DNA from: Oceanobacillus iheyensis HTE831
GTDB taxonomy: Bacteria; Bacillota; Bacilli; Bacillales; Amphibacillaceae
Direction of reading: 5' to 3'
Assembly: GCF_000011245.1 (NCBI RefSeq)
Contig: NC_004193.1
Span: 3,016,501-3,080,500 of the forward strand
Length of the DNA stretch: 64,000 nucleotides
The position numbers were made by a program, and so were the translations under genes. The notes below the pieces were generated by a model. The model was not told where the DNA came from, did not search any database, and worked only from the letters and a program-made list of their open reading frames with translations. Shown here piece by piece: positions 16,177 to 25,246 of the stretch (the first letter of the stretch is position 1; the number at the start of each line of letters is the position of its first letter).

Positions 16177-19100
16177 CTATCCGAATAAGCTCCAGATAAT
16201 ACTAATGATATTTTTAATACCACCAAATATTTTTTCTAACCAGCTATATTTATCTCCATGATCATCATCGTCATTATCGTCGCCACCATCGCCTTTTCCT
16301 GGTTTCTTCTCGATAACGATTTCTTCCACAGTTTCGTTTCCTGCAAGATCTACAACTTTGAATTCAAAAACATTTTCTCCTTCTTCTAAATCGAGATCCA
16401 CTTCAATTTTTTCCTTAAATTTCTTTTTGCCGTATGGTTCAGAGAGTTCGTTCATATACACATGATTTCCGTTGACGAATAGATCGATTTGATCAAAGTT
16501 ATCTTTCACATGTGCTTTAACTGTAACCGTATCTTTTTTCGTTTTTTCAGGAGCTTTGACGCTAATTGTTGCAGCTTCAGAATCTACGAAGTAACGGCGC
16601 GCAATTTCTGTGTCATTACCGGCATTATCAACTGCGGTAATTTTACTTGTAAAGTATCCATCTTTTGCTTTTGTAATTACTTTAGAGAAATAATAACGAT
16701 CTTCTTCCTCGTTATACTCTAATTCAACTTCTTCACCGTCAATAGTTACTTGAGCAACACCAGATTCATCTGTTACGTAACCCGTGAATTCAACATCACG
16801 AGAACCTTCCACACCTAAAAATTCTGGTGTTTGAAGACGAAGGTCAGGCACCGTTGTATCTGGTACAATTTCCTCTGGCTCAACTTCTGCTGAATTACCA
16901 GCATAGTCAGTCGCAACAATTGTTACCGTTTGTTCTTCACCTAGCTCTTCACTTAGTGTATGCTCTGTCTCTCCATTTACATATGGAGCTTCTAATACGG
17001 ACTCACCGTCTACTAGAACATCCCATGAAGCTACTCCGCTTAATTCATCCGTTACATCCACCGTAATAACATGATCTTCTGGGTGAATCGTAGCCGCTAA
17101 TTCGGGCTCTGTTAAGTCTAGAATAACTGGTAAATCTAATGTCTGACGTTCTGCATCTTCGTAGTCAATTGCTGCATCAACAGATAGATAGTATTGTCCT
17201 TCTTCTGCTAATTTTCCATTTACTTTACCGTCCCATGCTCTTGCAGATGATAGAGAATAATACGGTGCTCTTCCACCATCGTAGTAATTTTTACGAAGTT
17301 CTCGCTCCATTCTAATAGTACGAACGACTTTTCCACCTTCATCACGTACTGTAAACTTGGCGTCTTTTGCATTTCTTAAGAATGATAGTACCATTAATGC
17401 ATTGTCTTGCGTGCCATCACCATCTGGAGAAAAGGCAATTTTCTCTGGATCAATTTCTCCAGTTGCTAGGTCTTCACCGAGGAATCCATAACTTCCTCCA
17501 CCAAGATCTGTTAAAACCCCGGTCATTTCATAGAAAGTATCATCTTCCCATAATGGCGAATCAAAGATTGGAGCTTGGTCCCATTCACCTTTAAATCCTA
17601 CATATGGTACCGATAACTCTGGATTTGTATCCGTTGGGTCTGTCAATGTTACAAATCCTTCTAACCAATATCCATTTGTATAAATCTCATTTAAATCTGC
17701 ATCCACGGAACTTAAGTCGATTGTTACTGTAAATGTTTCTTCTCCGTTCGCAGGAATTTCAATTGTATTCGTTGCTTCTCCATTAATGGTAGCCAGTTCC
17801 CCTAGATCTGTGGCAGGGAAAAGATTAGGTGCATTGACTAATACCCCTCCACCATCAGCTGGTGTATCCGTTTGAACATTTGCTTCTACGTCATAGCTCA
17901 CTGCTGTGTCTGTAACGTTTTCTGCAGTTAATTCAAAACTGATTTCATTTTCGTTAATTTCTTTAAGTGCTACTTTTGCTTCATCTGTTTCTGATTCCGT
18001 TACAACTACTGGAGTAGAAAGTGCTGCGTGAAGCTGCATCATTCCAGCACCTTGACGGCGTGGAGATACATATTCTCCTTCAAATTCAACTTTTTCAGAT
18101 GTGTTCATCATAAAGTTTTTCGCTAAGTGAACACGATTTGCATTTTCATAGCCAAACTCTTCGTCCACACGTTGTAATACTAATGCTCCCCCACCTGCAA
18201 CATGAGGTGCAGCCATGGAAGTTCCACTCATTAATCCGTACTCATTATCATTTAATGTGGATAGAATTTGTCCACCTGGTGCCGTAATTTCTGGTTTGAA
18301 ATCAAGGTTAGGTGTTAGTCCCCAAGACGTAAATGCACTCATTTGTCCTGCACTTGGATTTTCCATTTGTGTAGTTTCACCATTAAATGTAATCGATACT
18401 GCTTGTCCATCTTGTAACGCTTGTGCTAATTGATCTCCATTCGATTTCAACATGAATAGTTGAGGAATGGTGATTGCTGGATCTGTTGCCATATTTACAA
18501 TTCCGTCAGTGTTATTGTAAATAATCGCACCTACTGCACCTGCTTGTTGGGCATTTAATGCTTTTTCAGTAAATGGATTTCCTCCACGCTGAATTAGCGC
18601 ATATTTACCTTCTACATCAATACCTTCAAAGTCCTCTGGGAGACCAAGTCCGGCATCTACTAAGTCAAATGTCTTCTCATCCACATCATTTGGATGGACA
18701 TTGCCGGCTGACAAGAAACCAGACATACCAGGTTCGCCATCAATCTCGTAATCTAATCCATCTACCTCCATATAGGTATTTTCAAAGGATGCTACTTGAA
18801 GAGATTCATAGGATACACCAGGCGATCCGGTAACTCCATAGTCTGGATTAGAGGTATACGGATGGAAATATCCATCTGCAAATAATGCAGAGTTCCCAGC
18901 AGAAATGGACATTAATATCCCATTATCCACAGCTCGTGCAACTGCAATTTGTTCTGGTGACTCTGCATTTACAAATCCTGCTGGTGATCCAAGACTCATA
19001 TTTAATGCATCTGCACCTAATTTAATCGCATCATCAATCGCTTTAATGTAAATATCTCCATAAGTCGATTGCATTTCTGGATCGTTTCCAAATACTTTTA

Positions 19101-19950
19101 ATGCAAGCAATTGCGCTTCTGGAGCAATCCCTTTAATTCCTCCATTTTCTTCATCACCATTTGCGCCAACAGTTCCAGCTACGTGCATTCCATGATAATT
19201 TGCACCTGCATGGATTTCACGTATTTCATCGTTTTCATCCATATAGTTATAACCGTAAGGAACTTTCTCCGAATAGAATTGCCCTGGTAAATCTTCTTCA
19301 TTAATTTGTTGATTTACAAATTCTTCGGATAGCGCAGCTTCGTTACCTTCACTTAAAATCATATCTTGGTGAGTTGGGTCGATTCCTGTATCGATAACAC
19401 CGACAACAAAACCTTCCCCTTTATAACCGTAATCGCGCCAAGCCTGCTGCGCTTCTACTAAGTCTTTACTATATTTCATATCTGGTTTTACTTCTGGACG
19501 TTCATACTCATTGACGATGTGTACTGTTTTTACACCTTTAAGTTGTTCAATTTCCTCAATGTCCTTTTGTTTTACTTCCACACTAAAGCCATTCACTACA
19601 GTTGTAAATTCTTGTAAAACTCTAGCATCTAGTTTTTTCGCTTTCATTTCTTTTTTAACTTCTTGTTGTTGTGCCTTCGCTTTCTTTTCTAGTTGCTGCT
19701 TCTCTGTTTCTTTGAGTGTCTTGTACGTTATTCCGCGTTTTGTCGCGATTTCGATAGGTGCTTCTTCCTCCATCTCCACAACCACTCGTACTTCTTGCTC
19801 TGGATCTTCCGTGCCTGTCAGTTCATCCGAAAGATTTCCTTTCGTTAAATTTTGTCCTGACAACGATTGTATTGCCGCTGCACTTGACAGAGCAAAATTG
19901 GAAAAAATAAGTAGAAATGCTAAAAATAATATTCCGACCTTTTTCCGCAT
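16177..19950 (-). CDS. vpr: Secreted subtilisin-family serine protease, Vpr-like, 1257 residues
   Basis: This is an exported S8 protease. The signal peptide (1-25) is followed by an I9 propeptide (about 53-150) and the catalytic domain with Asp187 (VIDTGID), His253 (YHGMHVAGT) and Ser578 (SGTSMAAPHVAGG). A PA insert lies at about 430-520 (GAVGAIIYNN). After residue 620 come Fn3-like and Ig-like beta domains (VDNAGND, VVDLAGNE repeats) to about 1215. An Asp-rich linker (GDDNDDDDHGD) and an amphipathic tail (WLEKIFGGIKNIISIIWSLF) follow. B. subtilis Vpr is about 806 residues, so this protein has some 450 extra C-terminal residues that could hold it at the cell surface. Its high Asp/Glu content fits a salty or alkaline habitat. 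Start: ATG with GGGGGAG upstream. Monocistronic. Confidence 0.92.
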   Translation of the reverse strand: MRKKVGILFLAFLLIFSNFALSSAAAIQSLSGQNLTKGNLSDELTGTEDPEQEVRVVVEMEEEAPIEIATKRGITYKTLKETEKQQLEKKAKAQQQEVKKEMKAKKLDARVLQEFTTVVNGFSVEVKQKDIEEIEQLKGVKTVHIVNEYERPEVKPDMKYSKDLVEAQQAWRDYGYKGEGFVVGVIDTGIDPTHQDMILSEGNEAALSEEFVNQQINEEDLPGQFYSEKVPYGYNYMDENDEIREIHAGANYHGMHVAGTVGANGDEENGGIKGIAPEAQLLALKVFGNDPEMQSTYGDIYIKAIDDAIKLGADALNMSLGSPAGFVNAESPEQIAVARAVDNGILMSISAGNSALFADGYFHPYTSNPDYGVTGSPGVSYESLQVASFENTYMEVDGLDYEIDGEPGMSGFLSAGNVHPNDVDEKTFDLVDAGLGLPEDFEGIDVEGKYALIQRGGNPFTEKALNAQQAGAVGAIIYNNTDGIVNMATDPAITIPQLFMLKSNGDQLAQALQDGQAVSITFNGETTQMENPSAGQMSAFTSWGLTPNLDFKPEITAPGGQILSTLNDNEYGLMSGTSMAAPHVAGGGALVLQRVDEEFGYENANRVHLAKNFMMNTSEKVEFEGEYVSPRRQGAGMMQLHAALSTPVVVTESETDEAKVALKEINENEISFELTAENVTDTAVSYDVEANVQTDTPADGGGVLVNAPNLFPATDLGELATINGEATNTIEIPANGEETFTVTIDLSSVDADLNEIYTNGYWLEGFVTLTDPTDTNPELSVPYVGFKGEWDQAPIFDSPLWEDDTFYEMTGVLTDLGGGSYGFLGEDLATGEIDPEKIAFSPDGDGTQDNALMVLSFLRNAKDAKFTVRDEGGKVVRTIRMERELRKNYYDGGRAPYYSLSSARAWDGKVNGKLAEEGQYYLSVDAAIDYEDAERQTLDLPVILDLTEPELAATIHPEDHVITVDVTDELSGVASWDVLVDGESVLEAPYVNGETEHTLSEELGEEQTVTIVATDYAGNSAEVEPEEIVPDTTVPDLRLQTPEFLGVEGSRDVEFTGYVTDESGVAQVTIDGEEVELEYNEEEDRYYFSKVITKAKDGYFTSKITAVDNAGNDTEIARRYFVDSEAATISVKAPEKTKKDTVTVKAHVKDNFDQIDLFVNGNHVYMNELSEPYGKKKFKEKIEVDLDLEEGENVFEFKVVDLAGNETVEEIVIEKKPGKGDGGDDNDDDDHGDKYSWLEKIFGGIKNIISIIWSLFG

Positions 19951-20127
19951 ACTTCTCCCCCTCTACCAAAATTGTAGTATACCTGATACATTCGTCTCTA
20001 TTTTTAGAAATTTAAGAGACTTAATATTCAGATATATTAATCATATAGCAATTATTTCATAGGTAACAGGGGACAAAGTCATAGTTCTATTCTATCGGAA
20101 AATTCAGATGGAAGATTCGATTAAAGG

Positions 20128-20166
20128 TAAAAAAAGACTAGCTATTTATAACAATAGCTAGTCTAC
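20128..20166 (-). terminator. Terminator of the APC permease gene
   Basis: A perfect 11-bp stem (GACTAGCTATT/AATAGCTAGTC, 20136-20164) with a 6-base loop is followed by seven T on the minus strand. It lies immediately after the permease stop codon. Confidence 0.93.
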
Positions 20167-20173
20167 TTCTTCA

Positions 20174-21628
20174 TTAATCCTTTTTCACTTTAATTTCTTT
20201 AGATCCTAAAATAAGATAGTTCATTTCTTCTTTGTCGAGATTTTTATAATCTTTATATTTCATGATGTAGAAAATGATTCCTAGTACAATCCATACAACT
20301 AATGCAATGCGTGATTCCAGGCCAAGAAATGCAGGTGACCCTGGAATGAGCAATAAACCGAGGAAGGAGATACTAGCAACCATTCCTAGTAAAGCAAATA
20401 TCTTCTTGCCTGGGGCTACAACATGCTTATTCGTATTAAATCCATGGTTGTCATTCCATTTAAATAATGAAAAAGCTGTATAACAAGTGTAGAAATATGC
20501 GATTGTTACACCCACTGATGACATATCCACGACCCAAGTTAATGCTTGTCTCCCAAACCATGGAGCCACCATTGCGACAATAACTGTAAAGATAATGCTG
20601 ATATATGGTGTTTCATTTTTACCAAGTTTTGAGAAAGATCTTGGGATGAATTTTGCACGAGACATTGCGAATAGTAAACGACTTGTAGAAATAATAAAAC
20701 CATTCAGTCCTGTGAAAATCCCCATTAACAATGCTATAGCTAATATAGCTACTCCTACCGTGCCTAGTATGTCTTGTAATGCTTCAGCAGTTCCCCAGTT
20801 ATGGCCAGCTGCAACTAATCCTTCCCAAGGTTGGGCCATTGCCGTTGCAAATATCATGAGGCAATAAAGTATGGTCGCAAACAAGATTGCTAAAATAATT
20901 AACCGGAATGCTTTTTTCGAGGAAAAATTAAATTCTTCAGCGGCTTGTGGAATATTGTCAAAACCAACAAAAGCCCACGGTGCAATTGCTACTATCGATA
21001 AAATTGCCGCTATAGCAGTTTTGTCTGATGGAAATAGTGGTGCTACATTACTAATATCAGCGGATGGATTGATTCCTACTAGTGTTGTTAGTAGTAATAC
21101 TCCGCCAACCATAATAATACAAAAAATAAATTGCGCACTTCCTGTAAATCCTCCACCTCGTATATTTAAATATCCAAAAATGATAAGTGCGATCGATGCA
21201 ATGATAATTTCCATACCATATACATCCCAATCAGCAATTTGGTACATATAGAAATTCTCTAATACAGATGGAAAGACGAATTTAAACATTAGTGCGAGAG
21301 CAGAAGCATTTAATGCAACAATACAAATGTAACCTAACGTAAGAAACCAACCGCTAATAAAGGCATGAGTCCTTCCTAAGCTAATAAATGCGTATGCAAA
21401 TTCACCGCCTGATACCGGAAAGCTTTTAATAAGGAACCCGTAGCTAACTGCAATCAGCATCATTAGAAGTCCACCAATACCAAATCCAATCATTGCTCCC
21501 AAAGGTCCAGCTGTCCCCATCCATGCTGCAGGCTGTACAAAAGCCCCCCAACCAATCGAGGATCCTAACGCAATTGCCCAAACCCAATGTGGCTTTAGCG
21601 TCTTCTTTAAGGTGGTACGTTTTTCCAT
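20174..21628 (-). CDS. APC superfamily amino acid permease
   Basis: This integral membrane protein of 484 residues has about 12 membrane segments. The first helix carries the APC glycine motif (IALGSSIGWGAFVQPAAWMG), and the segment FVGFDNIPQAAEEFNF in helix 6-7 is typical of APC-family amino acid or amine transporters. It is probably a cation-coupled uptake system. The substrate cannot be assigned from motifs. Start: ATG with GAAGGAG nine bases upstream. The gene stands alone between the protease and tagO, with its own terminator. Confidence 0.88.
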   Translation of the reverse strand: MEKRTTLKKTLKPHWVWAIALGSSIGWGAFVQPAAWMGTAGPLGAMIGFGIGGLLMMLIAVSYGFLIKSFPVSGGEFAYAFISLGRTHAFISGWFLTLGYICIVALNASALALMFKFVFPSVLENFYMYQIADWDVYGMEIIIASIALIIFGYLNIRGGGFTGSAQFIFCIIMVGGVLLLTTLVGINPSADISNVAPLFPSDKTAIAAILSIVAIAPWAFVGFDNIPQAAEEFNFSSKKAFRLIILAILFATILYCLMIFATAMAQPWEGLVAAGHNWGTAEALQDILGTVGVAILAIALLMGIFTGLNGFIISTSRLLFAMSRAKFIPRSFSKLGKNETPYISIIFTVIVAMVAPWFGRQALTWVVDMSSVGVTIAYFYTCYTAFSLFKWNDNHGFNTNKHVVAPGKKIFALLGMVASISFLGLLLIPGSPAFLGLESRIALVVWIVLGIIFYIMKYKDYKNLDKEEMNYLILGSKEIKVKKD

Positions 21629-21807
21629 ATAATGAATACTCCTTCTATTTTGTATTTGTAACTTAAGCTCTAATTAATTTTCCTACATATGAACAAAGTT
21701 ACAAAAAAGTACAAAAAACACTCTACCATATACAAAGAAAGTTTACCATTATTTAAATTTTCCTACTAATAAAAAGAGTGTAGGAAAAGGCTACTTATAC
21801 TAATTGA

Positions 21808-21852
21808 ATGAGTGACCGAATTTCTATTCTACTATCTATTTTGGGCACTCAT
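21808..21852. repeat. Palindromic intergenic repeat, copy 1
   Basis: An unit of about 45 bases runs from ATGAGTGACCGAA to GGGCACTCAT. Read on the minus strand its ends are GAGTGCC and GGTCACTC, a near-perfect inverted repeat around a variable AT-rich middle. It belongs to the same family as 21861-21904, 46990-47034 and 47041-47086. Confidence 0.6.
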
Positions 21853-21860
21853 CCCTGTTA

Positions 21861-21904
21861 TCAGTGACCGAATTCCCACCCTTCTCTTTATTTTCGGCAC
21901 TCAT
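21861..21904. repeat. Palindromic intergenic repeat, copy 2
   Basis: This is a second unit in tandem with copy 1, from CAGTGACCGAATTCCC to CGGCACTCAT, with a different middle. Both lie in the gap downstream of tagO, so they could also end transcription or stabilise its message. Confidence 0.6.
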
Positions 21905-21922
21905 CCAAAAGGATAAAGATCA

Positions 21923-23014
21923 TTATTGTGAACGTCTTCTAAATAATCTCATCACTTTTTGCTTCAACTTCCTTAATGCTGTAACTACTGGACGTTTCCC
22001 TCCAAGCACTAAGCCAGCTAATTCGGCAAATATATGAAGTAAGCCTAGTAGTATGACTGTACAAACTAGTGACAAGATTTCACTTGCTTCTGAAAACAAA
22101 ATGCCAATAAAGCCAAATAGTGTACTAAATATGTAGATAATAATAACCGTTTTTCGATGACTATATCCTGCATCAATTAATTGGTAATGAATATGCCTGC
22201 GGTCAGCAGCCATAATACTTTCTTTATTATATAACCTGCGAATAATCGCAACTACTGTATCAAAAATGGGGACTGCCAAAATAACAATTGGAATGATAAA
22301 ACTAAAAAATGTAATATTTTTAAATAACCCTAATACGGATATCACAGCCATAATATACCCAAGTAAATTTGATCCTGTGTCCCCCATATATATTTTTGCT
22401 GGGTAAAAATTATGGTAGAGGAAGCCGATATTTGCTCCAATAAATGTCACACAGAGATAAGCAACCATCACTTGCATATCGACTAGCGCCATTGCGAATA
22501 TACTAGTCATCGCGATCGTAGTGACGCCTGTGGCGAGTCCATCTAGACCATCAATAAGATTAATCGCATTTGTAATTCCTATAATCCAAAAGAATGTTAG
22601 AACTGGTCCTAAATATCCTAACTCAATCATACCAATAAATGGAATGGTTACTCGTTCAATAATTAATCCTGCATAAATGAGCAGACCTGCGGCAACAATT
22701 TGACCAGTTAATTTCATGTAAGGTTTTAGTGTGTACTTATCATCTAATGCCCCTGTTATTAGGATGATTAAGGAACCAATCAGGATTTCATCCATATAAA
22801 TATGATACGGTTGGAGATAAATCATCCCTACAAAAGCACCAATAAATATAGCTAATCCTCCCAGACGCGGGGTTAATTCTTTATGTATCTTACGACTATT
22901 TGGCGCATCCATCACACCGATTTTAATCGCAAACCTACGAACAGGGTATGTGACGAGTAAGGTTGCTACCAATGAGATTGTAAAAGCAATAAATAAATCT
23001 ACATAGTTAAACAT
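21923..23014 (-). CDS. tagO: Undecaprenyl-phosphate GlcNAc-1-phosphate transferase
   Basis: This polytopic membrane enzyme of 363 residues belongs to the MraY/WecA/TagO family. It transfers GlcNAc-1-phosphate to undecaprenyl phosphate, the first step of teichoic acid linkage-unit and other wall polymer synthesis. Diagnostic motifs are DAPNSRKIHKELTPRLGG near the N-terminus, NAINLIDGLDGLATG with the Mg-binding aspartates, MGDTGSNLLGY, and the cytoplasmic basic loop ADRRHIHYQLIDAGYSHR. About 10-11 membrane segments are visible. Start: ATG with TAGGAG six bases upstream. A promoter lies some 90 bases before it. It should supply lipid carrier intermediates to the polymer locus 7 kb away. Confidence 0.94.
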   Translation of the reverse strand: MFNYVDLFIAFTISLVATLLVTYPVRRFAIKIGVMDAPNSRKIHKELTPRLGGLAIFIGAFVGMIYLQPYHIYMDEILIGSLIILITGALDDKYTLKPYMKLTGQIVAAGLLIYAGLIIERVTIPFIGMIELGYLGPVLTFFWIIGITNAINLIDGLDGLATGVTTIAMTSIFAMALVDMQVMVAYLCVTFIGANIGFLYHNFYPAKIYMGDTGSNLLGYIMAVISVLGLFKNITFFSFIIPIVILAVPIFDTVVAIIRRLYNKESIMAADRRHIHYQLIDAGYSHRKTVIIIYIFSTLFGFIGILFSEASEILSLVCTVILLGLLHIFAELAGLVLGGKRPVVTALRKLKQKVMRLFRRRSQ

Positions 23015-23098
23015 AATATTCTCCTATTTAATCTTGATGTTAATTCTTAAGTTGAGTTTTTCTACATTTTTCCTATATTTTGTCTATAATTGTCTTAA

Positions 23099-23128
23099 AT
23101 TATATCGAACATACAATAGGTTTAGCAA
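23099..23128 (-). promoter_or_regulatory. Probable SigA promoter for tagO
   Basis: On the minus strand TTGCTA (23123-23128) and TATAAT (23099-23104) are 18 bases apart. The -10 is a perfect match. The leader to the tagO start is about 78 bases. Confidence 0.5.
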
Positions 23129-23219
23129 ACTTTTCTCCTAGTAAATCATGCAACATTTGACGTAATATGCTAAGATTAAACGGAATTTTGAATTATTTGA
23201 ATGGAAAGGAGGATTAACG

Positions 23220-23651
23220 ATGATACCTTATTTATTTGTGGTAGCGGCTGCTATCGCTGCATTAGGAATTATCCGTGCATACAAAAAAGCCCATAATTCC
23301 ATCTTAGAAGGCCGAGGTGATGCTGCAAAAATACAAAGCAAATTCTTTTTACATGTGGCAATTATCGAAGCTCTACCAATTATTCTTCTTGTTATTGGAT
23401 TAGTGCTTGCAGAAGAACAGACTTTTTCCATGGAAGATATTTATATTCCGTTAGCAATCGTTATTGGTCTTTTTATTTTTAATGCTATTATTGTCTTTTC
23501 ACAAATTTCTCAAGTGAAACATTTACGAAACTCCAAACAAATCGAGGAGCATACCTTACATGCAGCTAGAGGTATATCCTTCATTGCTATCGCTCTTTCC
23601 AATGCCGTTCCGATCATTAGCTTGGTATTTATGATCATGATTACTAGTTAA
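23220..23651 (+). CDS. Duplicated ATP-synthase-c-like membrane proteolipid
   Basis: This 143-residue protein has four membrane segments. The first half resembles an F-type ATP synthase c subunit: an Ala/Gly-rich helix, a polar loop (EGRGDAAKIQSK) and a second helix with IIEALPIILLV, where c subunits carry the ion-binding Glu in VEALPII. The second half repeats the plan (HAARGISFIAIALSNAVPII) with Asn at the Glu position. Two fused c-type hairpins with one carboxylate is the layout of V-type 16-kDa proteolipids. No other ATPase gene is nearby, so its role is unknown. Start: ATG with the near-perfect ribosome site AAAGGAGG. Annotation pipelines may call it a c subunit; I regard it as c-like only. 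Confidence 0.7.
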   Translation: MIPYLFVVAAAIAALGIIRAYKKAHNSILEGRGDAAKIQSKFFLHVAIIEALPIILLVIGLVLAEEQTFSMEDIYIPLAIVIGLFIFNAIIVFSQISQVKHLRNSKQIEEHTLHAARGISFIAIALSNAVPIISLVFMIMITS

Positions 23652-23673
23652 AGCATATAGAGGAGTACATATA

Positions 23674-23709
23674 AATTTCAGTGGGAGTGTCTAACACCCC
23701 GCTGGAATT
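23674..23709 (+). terminator. Stem-loop after the c-like gene
   Basis: Arms AATTTCAGTGGG and CCCGCTGGAATT pair with G-U wobbles, and GTGT/ACAC extends the stem beneath a three-base loop. No T-run follows, so it may be an mRNA stabiliser or a dispersed repeat rather than a classic terminator. Confidence 0.45.
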
Positions 23710-23879
23710 CACTTCCTAGCATTCCTACCATCCCCCTCCTACATTCAAACAAATTCCACTTCATTCAGCATAACCGGTATTGCTTTTCATATAATCAAAG
23801 CTTGCATATAATAGATATGATTAGAGTGCTTTAGCAAATATCATATTTAATTTTTTGACATCGAAGTGAGTGATGATGA

Positions 23880-24626
23880 ATGAAAGAGGAATTAATTACC
23901 GTAGAAAAAATATGCCTAATCGCTGGAAAAATAATGCTAATTAGTGGTGCTGAGACGCATCGTGTGGAAGATACGATGAATCGAATTGCTCGAGCATATG
24001 GTATTACCAATCCACAAAGTTATGCAACTCCAACAGGAATTAATTTTTCGATTGACTTAGCAACGACAACTAATTTTTTACGTATTACCAGTCGATCAAC
24101 CGATCTACATAAAATTGCAGAAGTAAATCATGTTTCCAGACAAATTGTAGATGGAGCTATATCAAAACAACAGGCATACTATGAACTTCAACATATAGAG
24201 AAGAGTAAGTTAACGTTCTCTCCAACTGTTCAAATAATTGCTGCCATGCTTGTAAGCGGTGGTTTCACTATGATGTTCGGGGGATCCTGGCAGGATTTCA
24301 TACCAGCACTTTTAGCTGGCGGAATAGGGTATGCAGGAATGTTAGCCTTCGGAAAACTCGTAGAAATTCGATTTCTTGCTGACTTTTTTGGTGGGTTCGT
24401 CATTGGCGTATCGTCTTTCTTGTTTTTATGGCTTGGGCTAGGTGAAACAATTGATAGTGTGATTATCGGTGCAGTTATGCCACTCGTTCCTGGCTTACAT
24501 ATCACAAATGCAATACGTGATTTAATGGCAGGACACCTCGTCTCCGGTATATCCAAGGGGATAGAAGCACTTTTAACATCATTCGCGATTGGTGCGGGTG
24601 TAGCTATCATGTATGCATTTTTCTAA
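23880..24626 (+). CDS. ThrE-type threonine/serine exporter, large subunit (YjjP-like)
   Basis: This 248-residue protein belongs to the DUF1212/ThrE N-terminal family. A cytoplasmic hydrolase-like domain (1-110) has the family motif LISGAETHRVEDTMNRI and PTGINFSI, followed by five membrane helices with a LVPGLHITNAIRDLMAGH motif near the end. In ThrE of Corynebacterium this half is fused to the small membrane half; here the two are separate consecutive genes, as in E. coli YjjP/YjjB. It probably exports small amino acids or related metabolites. The ribosome site before the ATG at 23880 is weak (GTGAG). The partner gene follows after 60 bases. Confidence 0.88.
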   Translation: MKEELITVEKICLIAGKIMLISGAETHRVEDTMNRIARAYGITNPQSYATPTGINFSIDLATTTNFLRITSRSTDLHKIAEVNHVSRQIVDGAISKQQAYYELQHIEKSKLTFSPTVQIIAAMLVSGGFTMMFGGSWQDFIPALLAGGIGYAGMLAFGKLVEIRFLADFFGGFVIGVSSFLFLWLGLGETIDSVIIGAVMPLVPGLHITNAIRDLMAGHLVSGISKGIEALLTSFAIGAGVAIMYAFF

Positions 24627-24686
24627 AGGCACACCTAATTTATATCATTCATGAATAAAAGACGTAATTGGAAAGGAGAATAAAAG

Positions 24687-25124
24687 TTGATAACGCAAAT
24701 CGTCATGAGTTTTATTGCAGCTGCAGGATTCGGAATTCTATTTAATGCTCCTCGCAACGCGTTGATCCAATGTGGAACAGTCGGGATGCTTGGTTGGATT
24801 CTATACTATTCCTTAGTTCAACAAGGAATGGATGTTGTTCCAGCAACAACATTCGCAGCAATGCTCGTTGCCATCTTAAGTCATTTATGCGCCCGCTTCT
24901 TTCAAAAACCAATTATCGTTTTTACCGTTTCTGGCATCATTCCACTTGTACCTGGAGGAATTGCTTATAACGCGATGCGTCATTTTGTAGAAAATGATTA
25001 TAATACTGCCATACAATTATCTACGCAAGTCATGTTATTAGCCGGTGGAATTGCTATTGGATTAATGTTTTCTGAAGTGTTGAATCAAATCTTGAAAAAA
25101 ATCGTAAAGCTTCAGCGCACTTAA
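24687..25124 (+). CDS. ThrE-type exporter, small membrane subunit (YjjB-like)
   Basis: This 145-residue protein has four membrane helices and matches the DUF3815/ThrE_2 family. The motifs FGILFNAPRNALIQCGTVGM and FTVSGIIPLVPGGIAYNAMR repeat the VPG loop also seen in the larger subunit. It should pair with the preceding protein to form one transporter. It begins at a TTG codon (24687), supported by AAAGGAG eight bases upstream and by the absence of a better in-frame start. Confidence 0.87.
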   Translation: MITQIVMSFIAAAGFGILFNAPRNALIQCGTVGMLGWILYYSLVQQGMDVVPATTFAAMLVAILSHLCARFFQKPIIVFTVSGIIPLVPGGIAYNAMRHFVENDYNTAIQLSTQVMLLAGGIAIGLMFSEVLNQILKKIVKLQRT

Positions 25125-25162
25125 TTACGGTGAAAGAAGTTAATATATTATAGTTCATATGT

Positions 25163-25192
25163 TTGGTACGTGTTTATCTTTTGGATTATAAT
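25163..25192 (+). promoter_or_regulatory. Promoter of zwf
   Basis: TTGGTA (25163-25168), an 18-base spacer and a perfect TATAAT (25187-25192) lie 54 bases before the zwf start. Confidence 0.55.
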
Positions 25193-25246
25193 GTGAAATG
25201 TCTTACAATGAAATTATATTTTGAAAAAGAATTGAGGAAATTAACG

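Noticed and set aside
19511..20062. Plus-strand frame of 183 codons over the start of the Vpr-like gene
   Set aside because: It is a low-complexity Ser/Phe/Cys-rich translation complementary to the signal and propeptide coding region, with no ribosome site.
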